From the NCBI RefSeq assembly GCF_003590335.1, contig NZ_MIET01000030.1, forward strand, positions 186,001 through 250,000: a DNA stretch of 64,000 nt, in the 5' to 3' direction. The position numbers and the translations under genes are program-made. The notes beneath the pieces were generated by a model, which was given only the letters and a program-made list of their open reading frames with translations, was not told where the DNA came from and ran no database searches. Each line of letters starts with the position of its first letter. Position 1 is the stretch's first letter. Shown here piece after piece: positions 56,253 through 64,000 of this stretch. The DNA comes from Pseudoalteromonas sp. MSK9-3. Its GTDB lineage: Bacteria; Pseudomonadota; Gammaproteobacteria; Enterobacterales; Alteromonadaceae.

Positions 56253-56284
56253 AAAAACGTGCAACAGCGGTTTGTGCGTTTTTA
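56253..56284 (+). terminator. Possible terminator after the MDR gene
   Basis: AAAAACG and CGTTTTT pair across a 17-base loop and a T-run follows. The stem is only 7 bp and AT-rich. Confidence 0.4.
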
Positions 56285-56563
56285 TTTATTACTAAAACAC
56301 GATTCAGTGTTTTAATCCCTTCAAAAAGCTCGCCTGCACCTGTTATATTTACTAGTACATCACTGACACATTTATACAATCAACTTTACAAATTCTCACA
56401 TATATTATGCTTAAATTCTTATAAAATACCCATTACTGGAATATGTTACGACTTATGTAATTTCATTGATGCCAAAATGGCATCAAGTATGTGCTTTATT
56501 GTATCTTCTTAAGCATGAGGTTTTTTCGTAACATAGCACTATTGAACATTGAGGATGTTACGT
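56285..56563. other. Intergenic region before the MlaC-like gene
   Basis: An AT-rich spacer of about 280 bases; a small imperfect repeat of GATGCCAAAATGGCATC type lies at 56468-56484. No ORF is supported. Confidence 0.4.
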
Positions 56564-57148
56564 ATGAACAAATTATTTGCTGCGCTTGTGTTGTTATTTT
56601 CTACCTTTAGCTTTGCTACAGAAACCCCTTACCAATTGATTAATCAGGTTGGTGATAAGATGTTTACTGATATTAAGCTAGTGAATGCGGATGGTAAGGC
56701 AGACAGCAGCACGATGAAGAACATAGTACGTAGTCGATTAATGCCTCATGTAGACGTTAAATTTGTTTCTTTTAAATTATTAGGTAAACACATTAAGGGT
56801 TTGAAACGTGCTCAAGCAGTGGAGTTTATCGATGCTGTGGATAGTTACTTAATTAGCACATATGCGGCTGCGTTACTGCAATATAAAGGGCAACAAGTCA
56901 TTTTTGAAGAATTACCGGTAAGTAAAGACAGCGATTATGCCACGGTTAAAGTGCTTATTAAGGAACAATCAGGCCCAGATATTGATATGCACTTTAAATT
57001 CAGACAGGGTAAAGATGGTGCTTGGAAAGTGTATGACATGGTAGCTGAAGGCATTTCGTTATTAAGTGCCAAGCAAAAAGAAATTACGGGTCGTATCTCC
57101 CAGGTAGGTCTCGCCACCGTAACAGATGAGTTAAAAAGTAAGATGTAG
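56564..57148 (+). CDS. MlaC/Ttg2D-like periplasmic phospholipid-binding protein
   Basis: A 194-residue exported protein: signal peptide about 1-19, then the MlaC layout with NIVRSRLMPHVDVKFVSFKLLG, AVEFIDAVDSYLISTYAAALLQYKGQ, ATVKVLIKEQ and WKVYDMVAEGISLL. MlaC carries phospholipids between the outer membrane and the MlaFEDB inner-membrane complex to keep lipid asymmetry. Here it is alone: no mlaA, B, D, E or F gene is in the neighbourhood, so it is a paralog or works with a distant transporter. ATG 56564 has GAGGA 8 bases upstream; the in-frame start at 56549 is behind it. Confidence 0.87.
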   Translation: MNKLFAALVLLFSTFSFATETPYQLINQVGDKMFTDIKLVNADGKADSSTMKNIVRSRLMPHVDVKFVSFKLLGKHIKGLKRAQAVEFIDAVDSYLISTYAAALLQYKGQQVIFEELPVSKDSDYATVKVLIKEQSGPDIDMHFKFRQGKDGAWKVYDMVAEGISLLSAKQKEITGRISQVGLATVTDELKSKM

Positions 57149-57181
57149 TTATAGTTAACTTTCCGACTTAAAGTTAATTGT

Positions 57182-57214
57182 AAAGAGCAATCATGATTAT
57201 GATTGCTCTTTTTT
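57182..57214. terminator. Terminator between mlaC-like and DUF2989 genes
   Basis: AAAGAGCAATCAT and ATGATTGCTCTTT form a perfect 13-bp stem with a GATT loop, followed by TTT, between convergent genes. It can serve both. Confidence 0.9.
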
Positions 57215-57234
57215 AATGTCTAAATGGCAGCGTG

Positions 57235-58035
57235 TTAAAATTCGCGAGGAGAGACAAATGACCCTGCTTGAATATCTGCAAAAGTTTGTGAGGCTAAATC
57301 ATCAAGCGGTCCCAGAGGTTGCCCACTGCTAGTCAACTGTTGGGTGACCGGAAATAAATCGATATCTTCAAAACCAGATAATTGCGCCACTTTAGAAAAA
57401 ATATACGCGTGTTTATACTTTTTATGTTTATAAAACAGACTTGTTAAAGTGGTATAGACTTCTAGGTCGGGCATATCGCCTTCTTTATTGAGCTCAAGTA
57501 CGCGATAGAGTAAATTAATTGTCTTCTCATCATCAAACTTAGCATAGTAAGAAGCCAAAAATAACTGAATTTCTGGATCTGATGTGACCTTTGGTGAGTC
57601 TTGCATTTGCAGCAATTTATTCATTGCGGTCTGGTTATTATTTCTCGACCATTGATAATACAATAAACCCGGATGTGTTGTATTGACGGTGTCTTGGTAT
57701 ATTCTATTCATCTCTTTTAAACTGGTGAGATGCCCCTCCACGCGAGATGTGGTTTTGTCTTTGAGTTTAATATGTTCGATCTTTGCTGCTAAAGACACAC
57801 ATTCATTGTATGTTTCAAACAGCTTGAGTAATTCGTAGACGTTATCATCAGTGGGGTCTTTGTATTCGATGTAACGTGCAATGGCCACGTTTGCACGCTG
57901 CTCCTTACAGTGACTGTCCTTATTTAAATCGGTACAAAATCCAGGGGTTTCAGTGCAAACACGGCTAAGTGTGAGCGATTCATCGCATCCGGTAAGCAAC
58001 AATGCTGATAAGACAAGGGCCTGTCTTAGTGCCAT
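57235..58035 (-). CDS. DUF2989 lipoprotein
   Basis: A 266-residue lipoprotein (lipobox LLTGC, about Cys17) with the DUF2989 mark TETPGFCTDLNKDSHCKEQR, then helical repeats in the rest that resemble TPR-like pairs (EIQLFLASYYAKFDDEKTINLLYR; LEVYTTLTSLFYKHKKYKHAYIFSKV). The function is not known; the location is probably the outer membrane's inner face. Start ATG 58035 is chosen because it leads straight into the lipoprotein signal; the upstream frame from 58107 is not. It is convergent with mlaC and divergent from gap. Confidence 0.8.
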   Translation of the reverse strand: MALRQALVLSALLLTGCDESLTLSRVCTETPGFCTDLNKDSHCKEQRANVAIARYIEYKDPTDDNVYELLKLFETYNECVSLAAKIEHIKLKDKTTSRVEGHLTSLKEMNRIYQDTVNTTHPGLLYYQWSRNNNQTAMNKLLQMQDSPKVTSDPEIQLFLASYYAKFDDEKTINLLYRVLELNKEGDMPDLEVYTTLTSLFYKHKKYKHAYIFSKVAQLSGFEDIDLFPVTQQLTSSGQPLGPLDDLASQTFADIQAGSFVSPREF

Positions 58036-58179
58036 TTTAATTTCTCTCTTTCTTCTTATACTTATCATTTTAACGCAATGATTTGTTCGGTAACAGTGGA
58101 GAATCATAGCAGTTTAAATTAGAATACCGATGCCCAGAAGGGCTATCCGTTCAAAAAATTGTTTATTAGGCAGAAAAAA

Positions 58180-59625
58180 ATGACCTTATCTCACGAGCAA
58201 GAATATCAAAATAGCTGGCAAGAACGCCAAGATTACGCAGAAAACATGCAGCCAATTATTGGTCGCTTATATCGTAATTCAGGTATCGAAATCGCCATCT
58301 ATGGTCGCCCTCTTGTAAATACCAGTGTTATTGATGTAATTAAAGCACACAAAACAGTGGCACGCTTTGAAGAAAGCAAATTACGTCTGCGTGAAAGCTT
58401 CCCATTCTTAGAAGCAATCAGCAAAATGGATCTCGCACCAGCACGTATTGACCTAGGCAAATTAGCCTATGCATATATCTACAAAAATGCAGGTGAAGGC
58501 CGTTCGATTGAAGAATACCTTAATGCTGAGCTTTCTGAATTATTAAATAAAGGCGATGGCCAACAACCTCGTGATGTTGTGTTGTATGGTTTTGGTCGCA
58601 TTGGTCGTTTATTAGCGCGCTTACTGATAGAACGTGGCGGCTCTCACGCTGATTTACGCCTTCGTGCAATCGTAGTTCGTGGTGGCCGCGATGGCGACTT
58701 AGAAAAACGTGCAAGTTTGTTGCGTCGTGATTCAATTCATGGTCCATTCAACGGTTCAATCACTGTAGACCACGAGAAAAAAGCCATTAAAGCGAATGGT
58801 AACTACATCCAAATCATCTATGCTAACTCTCCTGATGAAGTTGATTACACTGAGTACGGTATTGAGAATGCACTTATCGTAGATAACACCGGTATTTGGA
58901 AAGATGAAGATGGTTTAGGTTTACACCTTAAGTCAACAGGTGCTGCCAAAGTACTATTAACCGCTCCTGCAAAAGGTGAAATCAAGAATGTGGTATACGG
59001 CGTAAATAACGACGATATTGCATCAGAAGACAAGATTGTTTCAGCAGCAAGCTGTACAACGAATGCGATTACGCCAGTATTGAAGGCAATCAATGATAAG
59101 TTTGGTATTAAGAATGGTCACGTAGAAACTGTACATTCTTATACAAATGATCAAAACCTAATTGATAACTACCATAAAGCTGAGCGTCGTGGTCGTAGTG
59201 CCGCATTGAACATGGTGATCACTGAGACCGGTGCTGCCAAAGCAGTTGCTAAAGCATTACCAGAACTTGCTGGTAAGTTAACTGGCAACGCAATCCGTGT
59301 ACCAACGCCAAATGTATCAATGGCAATCATTAACCTAAATCTAAATTCAGAGACAGATCGTGAAGAGCTAAATGGCTATTTACGTGATACGTCACTTTAC
59401 TCTGACTTACGAGATCAAATTGACTATACATCGTCAACTGAGATCGTATCGACGGATTTAGTCGGCAGCCGTTATGCGGGTGTTGTTGATTCACAAGCAA
59501 CGATTGTTGATGGCGATCGCGCAGTACTATACGTATGGTACGATAATGAATTTGGATATAGCTGCCAGGTAGTTCGTGTCATGCGTGACATGGCTGAGGT
59601 CGCATTTCCAAGCCTACCGCGTTAG
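58180..59625 (+). CDS. gap: Glyceraldehyde-3-phosphate dehydrogenase, long form
   Basis: A 481-residue NAD(P)-dependent GAPDH, about 140 residues longer than the usual enzyme. An N-terminal extension (about 1-125, helical; EYQNSWQERQDYAENM...) precedes the Rossmann start VVLYGFGRIGRLLARLL, then SAASCTTNAITP with catalytic Cys, HSYTNDQNL, RVPTPNVSMAI, and the end WYDNEFGYSCQVVRVM. This long form is common in Alteromonadales and Vibrio-like groups and may have a distinct role (possibly gluconeogenic) or regulatory extension. ATG 58180 is used; the upstream ATG at 58159 adds seven residues. A small hairpin GCCC-AGAA-GGGC lies just before it, and a strong terminator follows. Confidence 0.93.
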   Translation: MTLSHEQEYQNSWQERQDYAENMQPIIGRLYRNSGIEIAIYGRPLVNTSVIDVIKAHKTVARFEESKLRLRESFPFLEAISKMDLAPARIDLGKLAYAYIYKNAGEGRSIEEYLNAELSELLNKGDGQQPRDVVLYGFGRIGRLLARLLIERGGSHADLRLRAIVVRGGRDGDLEKRASLLRRDSIHGPFNGSITVDHEKKAIKANGNYIQIIYANSPDEVDYTEYGIENALIVDNTGIWKDEDGLGLHLKSTGAAKVLLTAPAKGEIKNVVYGVNNDDIASEDKIVSAASCTTNAITPVLKAINDKFGIKNGHVETVHSYTNDQNLIDNYHKAERRGRSAALNMVITETGAAKAVAKALPELAGKLTGNAIRVPTPNVSMAIINLNLNSETDREELNGYLRDTSLYSDLRDQIDYTSSTEIVSTDLVGSRYAGVVDSQATIVDGDRAVLYVWYDNEFGYSCQVVRVMRDMAEVAFPSLPR

Positions 59626-59640
59626 TAGCGAATTTGTTTC

Positions 59641-59668
59641 AAAAAGCCAGCATTAGCTGGCTTTTTTA
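59641..59668 (+). terminator. Terminator of gap
   Basis: AAAAAGCCAGC and GCTGGCTTTTT form a perfect 11-bp stem with an ATTA loop and a T-run, 16 bases after the gap stop. Confidence 0.92.
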
Positions 59669-59687
59669 GTTTTTGAAACGCCAATGG

Positions 59688-59700
59688 GTATGATACCCTT
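59688..59700. promoter_or_regulatory. Short palindrome before the carboxypeptidase gene
   Basis: GGGTAT-G-ATACCC is symmetrical over 6 bp per arm. It lies 114 bases before the carboxypeptidase start, and another GGGTAT lies next to that start. It might be an operator; weak. Confidence 0.3.
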
Positions 59701-59813
59701 TATAAAGCGTGTTACACAAAACTAACATTTTCAGCGCGCATTTTTTTAAAGTAAGAATAAAGAGTTTTCTTTTTTCTTAGCTATAACAGAAAAGACTCAA
59801 TTTAGGGTATAAA

Positions 59814-60941
59814 ATGAACATCTCTAGTAATTTTGACAGTGGTAATATTAAGGTGATCTCGCAAAATGATCCCCTTGATATTCAACTTGAAATCAATAAA
59901 GACCATGAGTCTGACTTTTTTCAATGGTTTCACTTTCGTTTAGAAAGCACCCCATTTTTATCACATAAGCTTCACATCAACGGTTTAGCAGAATCTGCAT
60001 ATCCAGAAGGGTGGGAAGGTTATCAAGCGGTTGCGTCATATGATCGCCAAACTTGGTTCCGTGTACCAAGTAAATATGAAGAGGGTTCTTTGGTTATTGA
60101 TTTTGAACCGGAGTTTTCCCACACGTTTTTTGCTTACTTTGCGCCTTATAGCTATGAACGCCACTTAGATTTATTGTACTGGGCACAAAGTCACGATGTA
60201 TGTGAAATTGAGACGCTTGGCAAGACGTTAGATGGTAGAGACATTAGCCTACTTAAAGTCGGCGAACCAAGTGAAGATAAAAAGGCGATTTGGATCACTG
60301 CACGTCAACATCCAGGCGAGACCATGGCTGAATGGTTTGTCGAAGGTTTACTACATAAACTGCTTGATGATGAAGACCCACATGCCGCGGCATTATTGTC
60401 AAAAGCAGTGTTTTATATCGTGCCAAATATGAACCCTGATGGCAGCGTGCGCGGTCATTTACGCACTAACGCAAAAGGTGTAAACCTTAACCGTGAGTGG
60501 GCGACACCGTCTTTGGAACAATCACCAGAAGTGTTTCATGTATTAAATAAAATGCATGAGTCTGGTTTAGATATGTATCTAGATATTCATGGTGATGAAG
60601 CTCTGCCATATAATTTTGTGGCTGGTAGTGAAGGGATCCCGAGCTATGATGAACGTTTGCAAAATTTAGAAGAGACTTTCAAAAGTGCATTACTTGCGAT
60701 CACGCCTGAGTTTCAAGATGAGTTTGGCTATGACAAAGATGCACCTGGTGAAGCAAACTTAACCGTGGCATCTTGTGCAGTAGGTGAAGCATTTAAGGCA
60801 TTGGCTTACACTATTGAAATGCCATTTAAAGATAATGCGGATTTACCTGATCCGTATTATGGCTGGTCAGATAGACGTTCTTATCAATTTGGCCAAGATA
60901 CGTTAGCAGCGATAGTTAATGTCGTTGATAAATTAAGATAA
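59814..60941 (+). CDS. M14-family zinc carboxypeptidase (CCP-like)
   Basis: A 375-residue cytosolic enzyme with the fold of the cytosolic carboxypeptidases (M14 group of CCP-type). An N-terminal beta domain (about 1-130, WFHFRLE and YFAPYSYERHL) precedes the catalytic domain with zinc ligands His166 and Glu169 (ARQHPGETMAEW), His259 (LDIHGDE), and catalytic Glu335 (TIEMPFK); PNMNPDGSVRGHLRTNAKG with the substrate Arg and VNLNREW are also standard. It should remove C-terminal residues from peptides; the natural substrate is unknown. No signal peptide. A terminator separates it from the downstream symporter gene. Confidence 0.92.
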   Translation: MNISSNFDSGNIKVISQNDPLDIQLEINKDHESDFFQWFHFRLESTPFLSHKLHINGLAESAYPEGWEGYQAVASYDRQTWFRVPSKYEEGSLVIDFEPEFSHTFFAYFAPYSYERHLDLLYWAQSHDVCEIETLGKTLDGRDISLLKVGEPSEDKKAIWITARQHPGETMAEWFVEGLLHKLLDDEDPHAAALLSKAVFYIVPNMNPDGSVRGHLRTNAKGVNLNREWATPSLEQSPEVFHVLNKMHESGLDMYLDIHGDEALPYNFVAGSEGIPSYDERLQNLEETFKSALLAITPEFQDEFGYDKDAPGEANLTVASCAVGEAFKALAYTIEMPFKDNADLPDPYYGWSDRRSYQFGQDTLAAIVNVVDKLR

Positions 60942-60955
60942 TAATAAAAAATTTC

Positions 60956-60985
60956 AAAAGGCAATTCAGCAATGAATTGCCTTTT
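60956..60985 (+). terminator. Terminator of the carboxypeptidase gene
   Basis: AAAAGGCAATTC and GAATTGCCTTTT form a perfect 12-bp stem with a 6-base loop. Confidence 0.88.
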
Positions 60986-61011
60986 ATGTATAACAACAAC
61001 GAGGATGAGTC

Positions 61012-62688
61012 GTGGATGCATTTGGACAACTACTAGATAACCTAGATGGTTTACTAGGCGGGGCTTTTTGGTTCCCATACGTATTACTTGGTGTAGGTTT
61101 GTTTTTCACCATTTATTTGAAATTCCCACAAATTCGTTACTTTAAACATGCGTGTAAAGTCGTAACGGGTAAGTTTGATAAAAAAGACCAAGAAGGGGAT
61201 ACCACTCACTTTCAAGCATTAGCGACGGCATTATCTGGTACTGTTGGTACAGGTAACATCGGTGGTGTAGCTCTGGCTATTTCTATTGGTGGCCCAGCTG
61301 CATTATTTTGGATGTGGATGACCGCATTTTTTGGTATGACGACAAAGTTTGTCGAAGTAACCTTGTCTCATAAATATCGCGTAAAAATAGATGACGGTAC
61401 GATGGCTGGTGGACCAATGTATTACATGGACCGTCGCTTAAATATGAAGTGGTTGGCTGTGTTATTTGCGATTGCCACCGTGATCAGTTCATTTGGTACA
61501 GGTAGTTTACCGCAAATTAATAACATTGCGCAGGGTATGGAAGCGACTTTTGGTTTTGAACCGTGGCACACCGGCGGTGTTTTATCTGTATTATTAGCAT
61601 TGGTTATTCTTGGCGGCATTAAACGTATTGCAGCAATCACATCACGCGTAGTACCACTTATGGCTGCGGTTTATATTATTGGTGCTTTAGGCGTTATCTT
61701 ATATAACATCGAAAATATTGGACCGTCATTTGCTTCGGTATTTGTAGATGCTTTTTCAGGTTCAGCAGCAGCTGGTGGCTTTTTAGGAGCTTCTTTTGCG
61801 TATGCATTTAACCGGGGTGTAAACCGTGGCTTGTTTTCAAATGAAGCGGGTCAAGGTTCGGCACCTATTGCTCACGCGTCAGCGAAAGGTGATGAACCCG
61901 TCTCTGAAGGCATGGTATCTATATTAGAACCATTCATCGATACCATTGTGATCTGTACGCTAACCGGATTGGTTATTTTATCATCAGGAGTATGGACTGA
62001 AAAATTTGATACTCATTTTGAACGCTCTTCAATGACTATTGTGCAAGGTCAGTTTAGTGAAGATAACACTGAGCAAAGAGAGGCATTGTATAAATATTTA
62101 AATGGCCAAAAAGATCATGGTATAGAGATTTATAATGGCAATATTAACGTTGTACAAGGGCGTGCAGTAAATACAGACTTTACCGTGATCCACTCTCGCT
62201 CTATCGGTGAAGATATTCGCTTTGGTATTACGCCGCGTCATGTCTACACCGGAGTTGTGACAATTAAAGATGGGATCCCAGTTGATAACAGTATTAGCAT
62301 TATGGGTAAATCGTTGGTTCACTCAGCTGAACTGACGACAAAAGCATTTACTCGTGGGTTCTTTGGTGAAAACGGTAAGTATATCGTCTCTATTGGTCTG
62401 CTTTTGTTTGCATTTTCTACTGCAATTGCTTGGTCGTATTATGGTGATAGAGCGATGATTTATCTGCTAGGCAGTAAGTCGGTCATGCCATATCGTGTTT
62501 TTTATGTTGCTGGTTTCTTCTGGGCGTCGTTTGCAGATACAACCCTTGTTTGGAAGTTGGCAGCGGTGGCGATTGTGGTGATGACACTGCCTAACTTATT
62601 TGGTATTTTCTTGCTACGAAAAGAGATGAAAGAGTCAATTAACGATTACTGGACGAAGTTTAAAAAAGAAAACCCAAACGAAAAATAA
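61012..62688 (+). CDS. Sodium:alanine/glycine symporter (AGCS family) with an inserted domain
   Basis: A 558-residue inner-membrane carrier that brings alanine, glycine or a similar amino acid in with sodium. The family traits are clear: [74 protein letters not shown] and [21 protein letters not shown] proteins usually have about 450-480 residues; here about 100 extra hydrophilic residues (about 330-440, from [13 protein letters not shown] to SIMGKS) lie between two helices. GTG 61012 has GAGGA 6 bases upstream. It stands alone; its regulation is not visible. Confidence 0.93.
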   Translation: MDAFGQLLDNLDGLLGGAFWFPYVLLGVGLFFTIYLKFPQIRYFKHACKVVTGKFDKKDQEGDTTHFQALATALSGTVGTGNIGGVALAISIGGPAALFWMWMTAFFGMTTKFVEVTLSHKYRVKIDDGTMAGGPMYYMDRRLNMKWLAVLFAIATVISSFGTGSLPQINNIAQGMEATFGFEPWHTGGVLSVLLALVILGGIKRIAAITSRVVPLMAAVYIIGALGVILYNIENIGPSFASVFVDAFSGSAAAGGFLGASFAYAFNRGVNRGLFSNEAGQGSAPIAHASAKGDEPVSEGMVSILEPFIDTIVICTLTGLVILSSGVWTEKFDTHFERSSMTIVQGQFSEDNTEQREALYKYLNGQKDHGIEIYNGNINVVQGRAVNTDFTVIHSRSIGEDIRFGITPRHVYTGVVTIKDGIPVDNSISIMGKSLVHSAELTTKAFTRGFFGENGKYIVSIGLLLFAFSTAIAWSYYGDRAMIYLLGSKSVMPYRVFYVAGFFWASFADTTLVWKLAAVAIVVMTLPNLFGIFLLRKEMKESINDYWTKFKKENPNEK

Positions 62689-62740
62689 ACTCACGGTGAA
62701 TGAATGCAATTGAGCAAAGACTTTCACTAAGAAAACAAGT

Positions 62741-62768
62741 AAAATGGCGCCTAGGGGCGCCATTTTTT
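62741..62768 (+). terminator. Terminator of the AGCS gene
   Basis: The stem AAATGGCGCC / GGCGCCATTT with a TAGG loop is followed by six T. Confidence 0.92.
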
Positions 62769-62790
62769 GTAGCATTAGGAGTAGTCATTT

Positions 62791-63117
62791 ATGGCAATTG
62801 TACAATGTCCTAGTTGTAGTAAATCAATTTCGAGTAAAAGTGCTGTGTGTTCGCATTGCCACACACCTTTAAATGATGTGACTGAAGAGCAATTAGCGCG
62901 TATTGCATCAACGAAAAGAGTAAAGAAACAACAAATGTTTATTAATCACTCTTTTCTCGCGTTGATCTTATTCCTAGGTGGTTTCTTATATCTATATTGG
63001 CAGCAACCGACTGCAGGGACCGTGCAAATGGCATTGACGAAAGCGGCGATCGGTATTGGATGTTTTTGGTATTTAGTCAATCGCGTGATCTTAGTTTATT
63101 TGAAAAAGAAAAGTTAA
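62791..63117 (+). CDS. Zinc-ribbon membrane protein
   Basis: A 108-residue protein: a zinc ribbon at residues 6-24 (CPSC...CSHC, two Cys-x2-Cys pairs), a basic linker, and two hydrophobic segments (about 51-68 and 80-100). Such small zinc-ribbon/membrane proteins are common and mostly unstudied. AGGAG precedes ATG 62791. Its stop is one base from yeaC, and yeaC overlaps the next gene, so three genes form one operon. Confidence 0.8.
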   Translation: MAIVQCPSCSKSISSKSAVCSHCHTPLNDVTEEQLARIASTKRVKKQQMFINHSFLALILFLGGFLYLYWQQPTAGTVQMALTKAAIGIGCFWYLVNRVILVYLKKKS

Positions 63118-63118
63118 T

Positions 63119-63400
63119 ATGAATATTGATAGCTTAGTTAATAATTTAACCCCAGAACTTTTTGAGCGTTTGCAATACGGCGCGGCAACAGGCAAATGGC
63201 CAGATGGCACAACGTTAACGTCAGAGCAGAAAGAACAAACAGTACAGTTGGTAATGCTGTATCAAGCAAAAGTTGCGAAGAGCAACGAACAATTCACCAT
63301 AAATGAACAAGGTGAAATGGTTCAAAAATCTAAACGCGAGTTACAACAAGAATTCAAAGCCCAAAACGAAATAGCTAGGTTCAGTGAACATGATCTTTAA
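63119..63400 (+). CDS. yeaC: YeaC-family (DUF1315) protein
   Basis: A 93-residue protein that matches E. coli YeaC closely: NIDSLVNNLTPELFERLQ, GKWPDGTTLTSEQKE, then LVMLYQAK and INEQGEMVQKSKRELQQEF. Its function is not known. It overlaps the next gene by 11 bases (ATG 63390 lies before the TAA at 63398) and follows the zinc-ribbon gene by one base. Confidence 0.95.
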   Translation: MNIDSLVNNLTPELFERLQYGAATGKWPDGTTLTSEQKEQTVQLVMLYQAKVAKSNEQFTINEQGEMVQKSKRELQQEFKAQNEIARFSEHDL

Positions 63401-64000
63401 ACACCTTTTTACGCCCAAATGGAAACACCCTAAAACGGAAGTACGCTTAGCCGCACTGGATAAATTAGATACCGGCAAAGATGCCAGTGTATTACAAACT
63501 ATCGCATTAGAAGATAGTTCTGCAGAGATCCGTAAAAAGGCGCTTCATAAAGTTAACGACTTAGTCTTATGGTGGCAGGCCTATAAGCAAGACCAAAATT
63601 TAAAAGACCTTGCAGAGCAGCAAATATCAAGTGCTGTATTAAGCAGCAATACTGCATTATCAAATGATATTCGCAGTGAATATATAGACCGTTACGCACC
63701 AGCTAAATTTTTAGAAAAGTTGGCATTTTCTGAAAAGGAATTGCAAGTTCGTTTTAAACTACTGAAACGTTTAGCAAATGTGAAATTGATCGAAAAAGCA
63801 TTTCGTGATGGTAGTGAAGAATTACAAGTTATTTTGTTGCCTTTAGTTGAACAGTATCAGCTGGAAAAAGTATTGTTGAAAGTCGCACAAGGTGCGGCAC
63901 TGGTACATTTAGAACACCATATGGAACAGGTTCGTTTAGCTAAGATCATGCCTAAGCAAGTTGAACAGCAAACAAAGATGGTGTTGGCAAAGCTAAATGC
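63390..64000 (+). CDS. DUF349 domain protein, N-terminal part
   Basis: The reading frame runs to the window end, so only about 203 residues are visible. It opens MIFKHLFTPKWKHPKTEVRL and continues with helical repeats (VRLAALDKLDTGKDASVLQTIALEDSSAEIRKKA) that resemble HEAT-like repeats in the N-terminal part of DUF349 proteins found after yeaC in marine gammaproteobacteria. The DUF349 repeats themselves would lie beyond the window. The start ATG 63390 overlaps yeaC; it is coupled to it. Confidence 0.75.
   Translation, partial: MIFKHLFTPKWKHPKTEVRLAALDKLDTGKDASVLQTIALEDSSAEIRKKALHKVNDLVLWWQAYKQDQNLKDLAEQQISSAVLSSNTALSNDIRSEYIDRYAPAKFLEKLAFSEKELQVRFKLLKRLANVKLIEKAFRDGSEELQVILLPLVEQYQLEKVLLKVAQGAALVHLEHHMEQVRLAKIMPKQVEQQTKMVLAKLN

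Overview
The window looks like chromosomal DNA of a marine gammaproteobacterium of the order Alteromonadales, most likely Pseudoalteromonas or a close relative. The basis is protein style (not a database search): hda next to a DUF2066 gene, pheST-ihfA, proBA, a long-form GAPDH, many secreted hydrolases with PPC domains, a TonB-receptor/halogenase/amylase locus, AT-rich intergenic DNA and several c-di-GMP proteins. No rRNA, tRNA, insertion sequence, prophage or CRISPR array was recognised.

Layout. 1-4.1 kb: the end of an amidohydrolase-like gene and a secreted M9 collagenase. 4.3-6.5 kb: a bufferin-type system, with a Cys-rich lipoprotein precursor that has an internal duplication, a DUF692/MNIO peptide-modifying enzyme and a DUF2063 partner. 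6.5-11.2 kb (minus strand): a glyoxalase, then a translationally coupled three-gene operon encoding a membrane cytochrome-like/ethylbenzene-dehydrogenase-type protein, a DUF1566 protein and a secreted metallophosphoesterase. 11.4-18.3 kb: a GAF-GGDEF diguanylate cyclase, DUF2066-hda, and pheS-pheT-ihfA. 18.8-22.7 kb: a PhzF-like protein and proBA.

22.9-25.6 kb is an accessory patch. It holds three small orphan precursor-like peptides with a shared lysine-rich leader ending in a double-glycine motif and short Cys-containing cores, plus an RraB-like protein and an unknown small membrane-anchored protein. Two of the three peptides fall below 60 residues. No maturase or exporter is nearby. Ferritin, a 51-residue Cys protein, an EAL protein and a GNAT protein follow.

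29.1-47.1 kb is a starch/maltodextrin utilisation island: a cytosolic GH13 glucosidase, TonB-dependent receptor, tryptophan-halogenase-like flavoprotein, lipoprotein GH13 amylase, MFS sugar transporter, lipoprotein GH15 glucoamylase, glucokinase and two LacI-family regulators. Three copies of an operator of the form TGMATACGTATGCA lie upstream of the glucosidase, the receptor and the amylase, which ties them into one regulon. Polymer would be cut at the cell surface or in the periplasm, oligosaccharides taken up through the receptor and the MFS carrier, finished in the cytosol and phosphorylated by glucokinase. Between the glucoamylase and the regulators lies a tannase/feruloyl-esterase gene interrupted by one in-frame amber codon.

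47.2-64 kb: YdcH, a GGDEF-EAL protein, a LysR-regulated RND efflux pump (no outer-membrane channel gene adjacent), an MDR-family oxidoreductase, an orphan MlaC, a DUF2989 lipoprotein, long-form GAPDH, an M14 carboxypeptidase, an AGCS sodium/amino-acid symporter with an inserted domain, a zinc-ribbon membrane protein, yeaC and the start of a DUF349 protein that runs off the window.
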